From Mariannaea sp. PMI_226 (Eukaryota > Ascomycota > Sordariomycetes > Hypocreales > Nectriaceae), in contig JANFOG010000003.1 in assembly GCA_024336345.1 (NCBI GenBank), forward strand, positions 4,036,501 through 4,100,500: a stretch of 64,000 nt of DNA. Reading direction: 5' to 3'. The notes beneath the pieces were generated by a model. That model made no database searches. It was not told the origin of the DNA and saw only the letters and a list, made by a program, of their open reading frames with translations. The stretch's first letter is position 1. Every line of letters begins with the position of its first letter. The translations under genes were made by a program, and so were the position numbers. Below, piece after piece: positions 12,175-24,012 of this stretch.

Positions 12175-13110
12175 TAGATTAAAGAGGATAGGGAATCTCA
12201 GAAAGTTTGTGAGGGAGCCCTGGATTTGCTTGGAAGAAAACCAGCTTATGGTCAATGACTGGGCAATTCTGGAACACCTGGCTAAGCTTCTTGGATTCTA
12301 TGAGGATGCTGTGAAGACTCTGGAAGGCGATGGCCAACAATGAAAGCGGAAAGGAGGGTGGGTTGGCTTGTATAGGAATGTATAGGAGGTTATGCAGGGA
12401 TTCAAGTTCTTATTGAAAGTGCTTGAGGACTATAAGCAGCTTGCTTCTAAGATACCCTATATGAAGCACTTTTGAATCAATATTAATCTAGGTTGGGAAA
12501 AACTCAACAAGTATTACAGCAGGCTGGATGAGATGCCAATCTACTATATGGCCTTAGCGCTGCACCTGGCTTTCTGGTGAGGGTATTTCAAGAATAAGTG
12601 AAAGGATAAGACAAAATGGGTGATGAAGGTAAAGCAGATGGTCTAAGAAGTGTGGGAATTGGACTATCATTACCTGCAGGTAATCTGGAGTCCCGTAGAT
12701 GATGAACCAGTTGCAAAGTGGCAGCAAGTATTATAATCTGTTTCAAGCATACTGTAAGTATACGCAATCGGTTCTTGGATATAGTTTGGTAAAAGAGAAA
12801 GTGATTTTGCTTAATGACATTAATGAAGATATTGATGAGCTTGAATTATAGCAGTTGTTGTGGGAGGATAGAGATAATGATGTTAGAGATCTAATATCAT
12901 ATTGGCATGAGTGCAAATGTTGGTATTTTTGTCTTTTATGAATGGCACTGGACTTCCTTATGATCCAGCTGATGTCAGTAGAGTGTGAGAGGATGTTTGT
13001 GGCGGCAGGGCGGATGGTGATGCCACTATGAAATCGGCTGGATGCGGATATTATAGGAATATGTCAAGTGCTGCGATTGTGATTATGGGCTGGGGTGATT
13101 GACGACCTGG
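12175..13110 (+). mobile_element. Decayed hAT transposase, C-terminal half
   Basis: Across three frames with several stops the translation still shows hAT landmarks in order. First is a DW..L..L segment at about 12250. Next is a YY..LD...YYMALALH-like segment at 12510-12580, where WxKLxxYYxxLD is expected. Last is the dimerisation signature at 12960-13100, read as DFLMIQLMSVECERMFVAAGR followed by NRLDADIIGICQ. Two stops in the dimerisation part (for example TGA before NRLDAD) sit where Arg/Trp codons are expected, consistent with C-to-T or G-to-A decay. The N-terminal BED half is absent. Not functional. Confidence 0.65.
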
Positions 13111-14073
13111 ACGTGTTACTACTTCCAACTGAGAATGGTAGTGGTGGTGGGGTGGAAGAAGGATTGTGGGTAGAGGTGGGATGTGAAGAAAAGGGGATGG
13201 AAGAGTGAGAGTGGAATAGTTTAGCTTGGAGATCAACGACTTCAACCAGTGTCCATTTAACTCAATTTGAGGGATAGTTGATCAACGCCACTGGAGAGAG
13301 TGGTTGACCAGGTTACTCACCGCCACTGAGCCATTCAGTTGATTGAATTGAGTGGTGCACATCCTTGGATCATATACAGTGCCTAAACTGAAGATATGAC
13401 TAAGAGGTGGCAACAACGAGCCGTTGGGTCTGTCAGACAAGGTTCCTAAGTTTCCGGAAGACATTGCTCTACTTACTAAAACGCTAATAGGTGCGTCACA
13501 ACCTGACATCTGAGTGCCAAGACGGCAGGAGGCTTACTTCGTACTTGATCTCACTCTCCGTGTTGAAGTCCAGAGCTCTAGGGTCTCAAAGCCACACAAA
13601 AAAAACGGGCAATCGCCATCAAGTCGACACTGTCTGAGTTTACGGAAAGGGGAAAGTCGCGGTGGACACGTCTTTGCCTATCTGTTACTGGCCCGCGTTG
13701 AAGCGAAACTCTCAGCCCCCGAAGAGAGCCACGACCATCTAGTCTACTTCGTGCTGGCAGCAGCAGACTACCCTGCGAAACTTAACGCTATTGGGCTTCG
13801 CGAGGTACTTAAAGTGGGAGAGTATCGCTTGGAGTCGGTTGATGCCGGCGCCGGCTTTCTTATTGACCGACCGAAGAGGATTGGAACAGATAGAGAGGTA
13901 CTTCATGGTGCCTTGGTATCATAACTGGGCCACTAGGCTCTCTTGAGCCGGTCCGGTGATCACGGCTAAAATAGCCGAGCGCCCCAATTTTACTTCATCC
14001 CTTTGAACAGGCCGAATAAATATCCATCCATCCATCTATCCAACGACCTGGCCTTTTTTAATACTCATTACCC
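13111..14073. other. Non-coding flank with one unassigned ORF
   Basis: The first part is probably the tail of the hAT relic: around 13255-13360 there are short repeated words resembling a transposon end (GTTGATCAACGCCACTG and related). A 136-codon plus-strand frame at 13514-13924 has no recognisable domain, and I do not call it a gene. The last 150 bases should contain the promoter of the carrier gene. Confidence 0.35.
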
Positions 14074-15309
14074 ATGATGCAACCCAAGCATAACAAGCCA
14101 TCCACTTCCGGCTCACAGTCCTTATCCCATCTGGAACATCTTACGGCCCGTTTCTCCGATACCTCGATTCAAAGTTTTGCCGGCGCTATCAGTGGGGTAG
14201 CCACCAGTGTGGTAATATGTCCTCTAGAGGTTATAAAAATCAAATTACAAGGAAGAGATGGTCTCCAGTTGTGGACACTTGACTCGATCAGCAAACGACG
14301 TTCATTTCAAGACAGAGGCCTGATTGGCACTGGGCGAGCAATATGGCTTGAAGGGGGATCAATTGGTATGTACCAAGGATTAGGACCGACCATTGTGGCG
14401 TATCTTCCTAGGGGTGCGATATACTTTACAGTATATCATAGAGTGAATCAGTTTTTAAAAGAGAGATTTAGTAAGCAACCCGTCCTTTGTAACTGACTTA
14501 GTCTGAATAACTGCGGGTAGTGCTAACCTCTGCCAAACGGCCATCAACAGATTTGGGTATCCTCAAGTGTGTCCGCAGTTACTGGAGGTATCTGTTCGAT
14601 ATTATTTACGAATCCATTATGGGTTATCAAGACCAGATTTATATCTCAGGCAAGTATCTCTACGAAGGATACTTCAAAAGAATACAAATCTGCCATAGAC
14701 GTGGCTTGGAAGATGTATTGCCGGGAAGGTATTACTTCATTCTATTCAGGGCTAACTCCAGCTCTGTTGGGAGTGACACACTTAGCAATACAGTTCCCAT
14801 TATATGAGCAGTTCAAGAGGTATTTGACTGGGGCAGGGCTTGGGAATTGGCATGAGGACCAGGAATGGCTTCAAGTTCTAGGGATTATAGCAGCTAGCGC
14901 TACAAGCAAAGCTTGTGCAATTGCAGCTACATATCCGCACGAAGTTATTCGAACAAGATTGCAAACGCAACAGAAAATATGTCTCACTGCACCAGTGGAA
15001 CTGGCGAGGCCGAGTAAGGCCCTAGACTCATCCGTGCGTGGGAGTGATTCACGAAGATCAAAGTGCTGCGATGGAGGGGGGTCATGCGAGAAGTTCCCTC
15101 TTCGATACCGAGGCATTATTAGCACGTTTAAAACAATTTTACGGGAAGAAGGCTGGCGTGCCCTATACTCTGGTATGGGCACTGGCCTAATTGGAGCTGT
15201 ACCAGCGTCTGCTACGACAATGCTAGTCTATGAAGCAGTTGTACGAGTACTCAAGAAGTCGAGAAAGCAAGGGAAAAGAAAGCTTGAACTACAGGAAATA
15301 ACTGAATAG
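14074..15309 (+). CDS. Mitochondrial carrier (SLC25), NAD/pyrimidine-nucleotide type
   Basis: Three carrier modules are visible, each with a Px[DE]xx[KR]-type signature or a close variant: PLEVIKIKLQ (exon 1), PLWVIKTR (exon 2) and PHEVIRTRLQ (near the C-terminus). The Trp in the second signature and PHEVxRTR in the third are characteristic, from memory, of the NAD+ (Yia6/Ndt) and pyrimidine (Rim2) carriers of the inner mitochondrial membrane. The substrate is therefore probably a nucleotide or cofactor. Exon 1 is 14074-14470 with donor GTAAGC. The obvious acceptor at 14550 gives a one-base frame error. The acceptor at 14578 keeps frame (397 + 731 nt, 375 aa) but drops about ten residues before the third helix. 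Either the shorter exon is right or the gene has a frameshift. Confidence 0.8.
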
Positions 15310-15983
15310 AGTGGTATTTTCTGCCTGAGTATAGTAGAACCAAGCTCCAGAGTGGTATGTAGTAACTACAACGGTCGGGTTTCGGTATTGGATACCCACT
15401 CACAGTTGGTGCACACAGTTATTGTTACGATCAATGCTACTATAATACTAGGATTAAAGCAGGATTTATATATGGCCAGTCTTTCTGAGATCACATATCT
15501 AGGTAATCTTATATTGGACTAACTTTCTTCATTGCTTGAGTAAAATCTCATCTACTATCAGCAAAGGGATAAAGGATGTAATGATCAAAATGCATGGGAA
15601 GGGAGTGCCAATTGGCCGCTGAGAGAAGCATCAACTGCTGGGGAATGGTTAGTGTTAATAGTGATATTCTAGATTTCCTAAATGAGGAAAATAATAAAAT
15701 ACTAACAAGTTAAAAAAGGGGATCAAAAATTATTTCAGGAACTGAACCCTTGATATCACATTCCCGCAAAGATTGCTAAGCACCAATTGAATATAAGTCT
15801 ACTTCCTCTTTTCCCACCCTGCCAGTTTTCTTAAGACTAATAAAAGCAAGAGTTGCATATTCCTTGCTTCTGCCATTAACGTCTGTCTAGTCGACGCTAA
15901 AAAGGTATAAGAGTTTAGTGACGGCTCACTTCATAAGGCAAAGCAAACGCGGCACTAGCCAGTTTCAATACCGTTGTAGGGCC
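15310..15983. other. Intergenic, AT-rich
   Basis: The 3' flank of the carrier gene. No gene or repeat recognised, apart from the start of the 379-bp repeat that follows. Confidence 0.4.
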
Positions 15984-16362
15984 TCTTCCATCCCCATGAA
16001 ACTTGGCTCCCTTGCCTGAGAAGTAGATGGATTGTCACTCACCGCCGACCTTGATTATTGCTAGCCCCTTGAAAAACTTGCAAACAACACGCTCCAGGTA
16101 ACAGAACTGACCGATATATCGTTCATCTTCTTATGGCTATCTTCATTGTTGTATGGATATGCATGGTATTCTTCTTCAAGCTGTACACATATATCAAAGT
16201 GCCTTAGGACTACTTGACCCAGTTGAGTTACCCAAAGGAAGCGTCTGCCCTTTACTTTTACATACTGTATTACCTTTCTTATATATTTTTCTTTGTAGAG
16301 AAAGTAAGTTTACTCATATATGGATGATAAGGCATTCACTTTATTCTATAGATAACAATAAG
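15984..16362 (+). repeat. 379-bp dispersed repeat, copy 1
   Basis: This segment is nearly identical to 56492-56869 in the same orientation. It differs by a handful of substitutions and small indels. Both begin TCTTCCATCCCCATGAAAC and end at CTATAGATAA-CAATAAG or its equivalent. Flanks differ on both sides, so the boundaries are sharp. Neither copy has a long open frame conserved as protein. It abuts the duplicated Myb unit exactly at 16362/16363. It may be a short non-autonomous element or part of a larger transposon. Confidence 0.75.
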
Positions 16363-19300
16363 TAATCGCGGACGCGCTGCTGCCGCCTCAGGAAATGGCG
16401 CCTCTCACTTTAGGCAAAGCGCCATCGCCGCTTCCAACAAAATGCTACATCACGTGATGCATGCCATATAAGAGCGCCCGCTTCCGCTCAACTACCATTG
16501 ACCTTCGTGAACTTGTATTCTTGACTTCTGGCATCCTTTGCTTGCTCTTTTATCCCATACCTTGATTTTTGTTATTCTTTGGTCACTTTTATCTCATTGC
16601 ATTAGCCACGCACAATGTTCCCACTTGAGAGATGACCTCAACCCCTCTTCTCTTTCACTTATCAAGAACAACTAATTTCATAGCGTGAATAGTCTCCAAA
16701 TCCTCTTCTGCTCTCTTTTTCTCATTCCAATGACATTTAAGCCTAGTATGACCTTTGAACTTGTGTCTCTTGTTGTTAATTGCCTGCTGACTAAACCTAA
16801 GGGAAGCCACTTGAGGTGTGTCCCTGTTGCCATTGCATCCTCGGGTCTTGACATCCGTTGTGTTGAGCACAAGGGACAAACCAGAATGTCAATCCGCCTG
16901 AGGCCTCCAACACCGAGCTAACCAATCGCAAAAATGCCGCAATGGTTGATCACATGGATGCCTAATGTACGATAAGATGGTGTGGTTGGCATCCATTTGA
17001 GTTGAAGCGGGCTGCTCGAGGAGGCCGCTGCGCTGTCGTGTCCCGTTTTGTCAGCCAACTATTGAGCCAAACCAACACGGTTACATCAAGAGAAAGCAAG
17101 GAAACTCCGGAATCAGCCCCCAGATGACGGACCGCTGAGTGCTTGCGGTCTCCACGCACGAATTGGCCTGGACGATTCAGCTTGTTCGCGTGACTGTGAT
17201 GATAGCCCGCTCTGGCCCTTTGCCCGCTGGCGTTGTATCAGCGAGTCGCCAACCAGGATGACTGGGTCATGGATTGGCCCTAGGATGGCATACCCCCTCC
17301 TCCCGGGTTAGTGACTTATGCTTGCTGGTTCAAATTCCTCTCACCGCATCCAGTTGGTTGGACTTACCACCACCACTCCGCAGCCAATACAAGGGGGGAA
17401 TGGGTCCATGTTTCAGGTCGTCAAAGCTCAATGTCGTGCTCTCCCGATGTATGGATTGGTGATGTCGGGCGCAGCGTTTCCGGTTTCTTTTCGGCTTCTC
17501 CTGTCCAGGGGAGAGCCATTTGGTTGTTGACCGTTGGCAACAAAGCAACTCGTGTGTGTCGCGGACTCGGAGGATGACCGATCATCACCAAGCGGGCAGT
17601 GTGCTTGTCATTTCATGCAAGCCATCGGACTTGTGCGGACCTGGTCCTCTGAACTCCATCATGAGATGCATCTAGACTTGGCTGAATGGTCTAGTTGAAT
17701 CATGATGGTGTGCTGGCTGCATAAGCGGACGGAGGTGATTTACACATGAGAATGGGCATGACTCAACATCAATGTCAGATGTCTTGGACCAGGGGGTGAT
17801 GCAGTGAGTGGTTTTTATCGACGCAATCGTGTTAACTTGATTCGGAGTTTCAGGGATTGCCCGAGTGTTTACGGAGGAGGGTGGTACAGCGGCCTCCTCT
17901 TGATCCCCCTCCTTGTATGGATAGATGGATTGAGGCTAAAGCGAAGTCTGGCAGCATCGGGCCATAAAGGGTGATGGTCCCCGCTTTCTGGACTATAATT
18001 TCCAACTCGAACCAAAATCTTTTGCCAAAAGCGCTCGCAGCTTCACAATGATTTCGACACTCACCTACAATCCCAGCCAGTGGCAATGGCAAACCCCTTC
18101 TCGTCCTCCTTCTCCTCCTACGCCCTTGCTCAAAGACAAAGCCACTCTCCTGTCTTTTTCCTCACTCGGCACTTCTTTTGAGCCCATCTGTATTCCCTCA
18201 GATGTTGACTCCGATACAGAAGATTCCGGGGACGACAAACGAGCAGATGACTCACAATTTGACACGGCGCTTCCACCAGCCTCCAGCCTCGCTATATCCA
18301 TCACTAGGTCTCAACCGCGCAATATGGGCCATGCCGGTAAGTTTTGAATTGATTACTTTCTATCAGAATCTAACTGTTGGTCCAGAAAGAGCTGGCACGG
18401 TATTTGTTGACCTTGTTGGCGCTCAGCCGGTGATATTACCTACCCTTGATCAGCCAGCCATCCCCAACGTGGTTATTGGATCGCCAAAATCTGCTCCCCA
18501 AGGCTCCATTGATGCTTCAACCTCGTCATCCGAATCGCCGGCTCCTGTCCTTCCGCTTCTAGACTCGGATAAAGCGCCGTGCCAAGAAAACGGTCCTGAG
18601 ACGCCAACTCTGCCCACAGACGAGGCTCCCAGGGCTGCAAATGTGGTTGCTGAGTGGCCAAGAACGGTGCCAAATTGCGACGCTGATTCTGCAGATTCAA
18701 GGCTTGCATCGCCAGAGCCCCGTCTTACACCAGACCTTCGTGACGAAGCTCTCAGACATTCTGCACCCGAATGTAGAGGGCAGGCTTCTAACAAGGTTAA
18801 TGTCTCGAAGCCAATTTCTATCACTCATGACGATATCCAAGCCGCAGCCCCAGCATCATCACTCCTAAAGGCTTCCGATAATTCTGCCTCAGAACCAATG
18901 CCGCAATTACTGGCTACGCTACCTCACACAGTCCAAGATTCGAGCAGAACTAGCGACCTACCACTAAGCACAAACCCCTCACAATGCAGCAGCACTTTTG
19001 AGTCTCCTCATCCCGCAGAACGAGATATAATTCAAACCGCACAGCCTCAAGGCCTAGGTTCCACAATAGACAGTGAAGCTAGCGATATTGAGGCCGAACA
19101 GCACAAGGCTTCATCTACTTCTTCACCGCCAAGTCCATCGATTCAAAGCCGCCTCCGTCGCAGGATTGTATCTGGAGCATCACGCTATGGCTACGATAGC
19201 GATAGTGACCAAGACCGGGATTCCCAGAGAAGCGAAGCCGATGCTGACTGCATTACCTGCCTCCCTATGTCTTCGACAGAGTCTTCGACAGACGAGGAAG

Positions 19301-19816
19301 GTGAACAATCCGACTACGATGATCGGCAACGCTCGCGCAAACGGCGTAGGGTCTCAAAATTATCGACTGGTAATACCTCTTGGACAACTAGACGGGACGA
19401 CCGTTCACGAGCAAGTCGGATTCCCAGACCAGCATCATTGCAACCAAGATCCCTTGAGGATGAAGGGGCAGTTCTCGCCAAGTTCGAGGAATGGCCGCTT
19501 GAGAATGTTGTGCTGAAGCGCGTAACCCAGCACGGCAAAACGACGTTCCAGATACAGTTTGACTGGACGCTTTGTACAGAACATGGGCAAGTGGGCAAGG
19601 CCAAGCGGACGTCAGCTCCAAAAGCCAAATACACCCCACAGGAAGATGCACTTCTCATTAAATTGAAGAGGAGCAGGGAGAAGCTAACGTGGCCTGAGAT
19701 TCACCAGCGGTTCAACGAGGCGTTTCCAGAGGGGGATAGGTCTCAGGGTTGTCTACAGGTACGTTACTCTACAAAACTCAAAAGATCCTGAGAAATATTA
19801 GTGGTATGAGACATTG
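16363..19816 (+). repeat. 3.4-kb duplicated unit, copy A
   Basis: Homologous along nearly its whole length to 40141-43498 in the same orientation. The unit has about 1.7 kb of non-coding leader followed by a two-exon Myb-like gene. Near the left end both copies keep a GGCAAAGCGCCATCGCCGCTTCC block and a CATATAAGAGC TATA-like box (16466 and 40247). Differences between copies look transition-rich. Between about 16975 and 17450 the sequence is inverted relative to copy B (40750-41200). The unit could be a segmental duplication or a mobile element; I saw no clear terminal inverted repeats or target duplication. Confidence 0.75.
18048..19791 (+). CDS. Myb/SANT-like nuclear protein, copy A (intact)
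   Basis: Exon 1 is 18048-18336. A 49-bp intron (18337-18385, GTAAGT...TCCAG) follows, then exon 2 18386-19791. Frame is kept, giving 564 aa. The first 380 residues are low-complexity and rich in Ser, Pro, Asp and Glu. A basic RSRKRRRVSKL stretch (about residue 413) looks like a nuclear localisation signal. The last 55 residues form a Myb/SANT-like helix set with YTPQEDALLIKLKRS, TWPEIHQRF and LQVRYSTKLK, a motif family that binds DNA or chromatin. The same intron and domains occur in copy B, supporting the model. It could be a resident gene carried by a duplicated segment, or a gene belonging to a mobile unit. Target unknown. Confidence 0.7.
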
Positions 19817-21959
19817 AGTTCCTGTATGTTGTAATGAAGTTCAACAAGTTGAAAGAGGTTGTGAAAAGAGATAGAGTAAAGTATTGGATAAACTTTGCTT
19901 CTTTTAATACATCATCCCACAAACCAAATCTAACCGATACGGTTGTTGAATGAAGGTTGTCAAAGATTAAGGCAAAGCCCTTGTAAAGTAAGCTTTAATA
20001 GTATTCTAGAGCACGCTTGCTTGATTATATTTATCCATCCACCATCCCTGATAATGAAACCTCCCCGGAGTTGGTCGACTAAAGGGAACTTACTCTTCAA
20101 GAAGTCATTATGTGCGATACGTCAATAGGGTAGGTTAGATTGTGGCTGGGTTAGCGTTTTTCCTTCGTCATCGCTGTCACTGCGATTGCGCTGGACTGTG
20201 AATCCGACTTTCCCGTGAATGGTTGTCCCGTCGTTCTCCAAGAGTTGTTACCAATTTGCGCGATCGCTCATCAATCGCGGATGCTAGAGATAGCCTAAGA
20301 AGAGGAAGACTGCCAAGGAGCTCTTGGAACATCCTTAGTTGGACTCGTTTAACTGTCAGATATCAGGTTGAGAGAAAGATGTGTCATTGTTCTGTGCCTT
20401 TGGTGGTGACCGTAGGCCTATTTTATCTATTTCCTAGGCTTATATGATATGCCCTATAAGCTTAGCTGACAATGCCTGTAAGCTTAGCTAACAGCCTAAG
20501 CGCTAGCTTCGGCAGCGTCTGTTTCCGGGCTTCACTATTCAACATTAACAAAGATCGCGAACATAATGTGTAAGGTGGAGGAACATAGTAACCTTGGTAC
20601 GTGCCTTGTGAACTTCATTACCCTGCAGGTACCGGTACCTTTGCTCGGTTTTATGCAGCTTACACGCGGTACAGTTCAAATTATCATAAAAGCGGACGTC
20701 GCTTCAGCCGCCGTAGATAGGACGTTAAACACTTGAAGAATAGCCTTCAAGCTAGTCCGCTGGCTATGCTAGTAAATATATGTATGTATGTATGTATATT
20801 TTTCGTCCGGGGGGCCGTAGGCCCCAAAAAGTCTCCTAATGGAGCACAGGACGTGCTGAGCTAAACTATCTACAATCGCTGCCGTGCTGATTCTCGCTCA
20901 GATCATCTGCAAGGCCTCTTGGATCGGAGCCGTATACATGCTCGAGCGTTTTCTGTACTCATTACCTCCAAGAGGCACCTCTCTACTCGTAGCCAGCTCT
21001 ACAGTAGTTGTCGGCAGGGCTGCAAACAAATAAATCAAATCCAAATCTATTCAAATCAAATCAAATTTATCCAAATCAAATCAAATCAAATCGAGGACAA
21101 ATTTATGTTGGAAGAATTAAAGTTTCCCCTCGACTTCATGACATAAACTCTAAAGAAGTCCTAGACGGTGGCGACGTCATAGGACTCAGGCTCATATTGA
21201 ATATAAAATGGGGCCTTCACGTTCATTAAAACAAATAATGACAATCAATAGAATAATGACTTTCTCATAAAAATCCACCCAGCACCCCCTGCGTAATACA
21301 ACAACAGAAAAACACCATGTTGAGGCAACGAATTCACTTATAGAGGGGTAGGTAAAGACCATCACTCAACGCTAAATAGTATGGGTCACCTTGCATCAAC
21401 ATATAGATACCAAGGCCGACGGGTTGAGGCAGAGAAACTAGAGCTGCAAGTTGTTCGAGTCCCTCGAGAAGACCTTGTCTGCATGGCGCCAATCAAATTT
21501 GCGAAATCCAGCATCAGGTGATGCGCAGGCTCAAGCGCCAATTTAGGCGCTAGCCGGCCTCCATAACCCCCTGACACATGCTATTCCAGTTTCTTGTTTC
21601 CCGTTTCCTGTTCGCATTTAGGTGCTCATCTCTCCGAAGCTGTATTACGTGCGACAAGCAGTGTATCTCATTCGCAGATGAGCATATGACCAAACCTGCA
21701 GAGATAGACCTGCTTGGGCCGCGTTTCCTTCGTACTAGCGTCGGATGATACAACTCAGGCGGGAGGATTCCTTGCTCGGGCGGTCTGCAGCGGCAGAAAC
21801 TCCGAAAGAACACCCCGGGGGGTATGGTCATTAGGATCGAATTTGATTCTCAAGGAACGATCAGACAGTCCTCCTAATTTCGAAGCCGACAACATCCGAT
21901 ATCTCAGAGAACAAACCACGATCCCCGTCCCCGTAAGAAATAAATGAAATGGTGGCGAC
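19817..21959. other. Gene-poor, with short tandem tracts
   Basis: No supported gene. A GTAT microsatellite lies at about 20779-20800. A tract of imperfect CAAAT/ATCAAA repeats at 21027-21095 resembles, in opposite orientation, the one at 5090-5180. The rest shows scattered short frames only. Confidence 0.4.
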
Positions 21960-22486
21960 CTACAAGCCGCCTTTAGTCATGTCGATTTCAACAGGCTTGC
22001 ATTGTCTGAGAGGTGGATATGGTATCTCTAACAAGCCAATGGATGCGGGAAAGCCCTGAATTGGCAATAGGTGCGAACCTTGATAGTACACCATTCGCGA
22101 GTTCGGCGCCCACAACTGGACGACAACCGCGCTTCGTGGCAACTGACCAGTCATGAAGCTGTAAATGAGACCAGAACGTTTTTTCCTCCATCTAAACACT
22201 TCATATATCCCAAGGCCAGACCGCGGGAACAAGGCATGTAGGAAGTGTCGGACGCGCTGAAGGATGTTTAGACAGGAGCCTGACTGATCGTGGTTCAGCT
22301 GCGTACCTTATCACCCAAGACATTATCTTTGAAGAAGTCGAGACCATCCTCAGACTCAATCCGCATCCCCCTCTTTTGCATGTCATCCATTTTCTCTCCA
22401 ATGATGGCATCCTCAACGTCGTAGATGGCATCCGTAGCAAAAATCTTTTGCACATCGTCCAGCGAGGGTAAGGCCATTGCAGTCAT
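21960..22486 (-). CDS. Uncharacterised protein with YYQGSHL motif, probably truncated
   Basis: Two exons on the minus strand: 22486-22307 and 22256-21960, joined across a 50-bp intron (GTACGC...TTCAG) in phase 0, giving 158 aa. The second half reads VQLWAPNS..VYYQGSHL..LLEIP..GGL. From memory this is the core of uncharacterised ascomycete proteins with a phytanoyl-dioxygenase-like or cupin-like look, normally continuing after GGL with an ILDARLAF-type strand. Here a TAG follows GGL directly, so either the gene is truncated or an unseen intron begins there (GTAGGT overlaps the stop). Function unknown. Confidence 0.5.
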
Positions 22487-22531
22487 GTGTTGGGGTCGAG
22501 CTGCTCGATCGTGGTGGAATGATCTCAACAA

Positions 22532-24012
22532 CTAGGAGGACAAAAACTATGCTTGTAATAAAAATCAGCACTATACTCGGAGCTAAGCTATGCGATGGAT
22601 TTGAGCGACTGACCGTAGCTGAGACGAGGCCTTTGAGGATAACAATACAATACAAGTTGTTCTGCTGGCGAGATTAAACTTGCGATGGTTACAGACCGTC
22701 GCTGCCTGGATTCGGGTGAATGATATTCCGTGATGGGGCAGATCTACGCCACACCGGCAATGCATTCACGTCCAACCGATGGACAAATAGGGTCAGCCGT
22801 TTGCTAGGGCAGCATGCTGGCCAACTCGAATACGATCCAATATACCGAAGAAGCAACTTCACGTACGCATGGCTGTTCAAATATCATTATTGAGGGTGTG
22901 CAGCCAGCGACAAACGTAAGCTCGATCAATCCTGCTGACTATGGCCAACAATCTCTTGAACATATAATGGGATACCAGTCAGGTCGAATGGTGGCCTGAA
23001 AACATTCCCTTGTTCCAGGACACCACCCCTTGTTCTTGTGCTTGTTCTCGGACATACCTTTTGGTTTTGTTCTCGGACACCCACTCTTGTTCTGAGACAT
23101 CTTGCAGAGTTGCCGCTGGTTGAACAACGTACCATCGGTGAATGGTGAAGAACCAATGACAAAAGAGAGAGCTTGTGAGACACGGAACATAGCTTCGCCA
23201 TTCTAGAAGCGGGGTAACTCGGGTCTCTTTGCCTCAGAACAGGAGGTAGCAACAGGCAATTGTTCTTACACGATCGACGAGGTCCTGTTTGAGGAATCGC
23301 CGAGCAGCCCTGTCCAAGTGTGAGCTCCTAAAGAACAAGATGCAGGGGCAATTAGTCCATGCGTGCCATGACCATGTATGGTACGCCTTCACCCTGGTAA
23401 GGCTGTTCACTGCAACGCCAACTCATCCCTTGACTATCCCTCACCTGCACCCCGAGTCTTATGAACCAGCTAATCTCATAATGCAATATGACGGCGTGTT
23501 TGGATTTTTTTACTTGATCAGTCCTTTCAGGGATGGTTGAACTAGCTCTATGCAGCGGTGGGGTGGGGTAGGCTTGTGCAGCCACCTCTCCGGCCAGTAT
23601 GGTCAAGGGCAATCCGTCTCGCTGTGTTGCTGGCAGTGGAATCAATTCCGGTGGGAGATCAATTAGTTCAACGGCTTACAGAGTTGTAGCCGGTTGAACA
23701 ACACATTACCGGCGAAGAACCAATAAGGAGAGAGGGCTAGGTGTGACATAGGGTGCAGAATTCAAATAAGCGTGAGCTGCCTCAACAGCCTCTCAATGGC
23801 CGATGGCTTGTCCGCCGGTGATTCCTTCCAAGTATCTTCCACTCCTTGAATATTTCAGTAATATATCTGAGTCTCTAAGAAATGACTGAGGCACCTGCGA
23901 CCAAGTTCTCTTCCTCTTAATAGATACCCCATCCCCAAATCCTCCCTCATCCGACCTTATTCCTTCTCTCACCCTTTCTCACTGACTTAAGTAGCTACGA
24001 GGTCGCCACTGT
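22532..24012. other. Repetitive non-coding sequence
   Basis: Two related stretches, about 23100-23200 and 23685-23760, share GGTTGAACAAC...GAAGAACCAAT...GAGAGA words. Three near-repeats of CTTGTTCTCGGACA occur at 23035-23100. These look like fragments of one dispersed element. No gene is supported. Confidence 0.35.

Noticed and set aside
13514..13924. 136-codon frame as a gene or as a paralogue of the exonuclease-like gene
   Set aside because: No real similarity found on reading the translations side by side.
18450..18824. Minus-strand frame present in both duplicated units (also 42168-42542)
   Set aside because: Its conservation follows from the sense exon; it has no domain of its own and lies wholly inside it.
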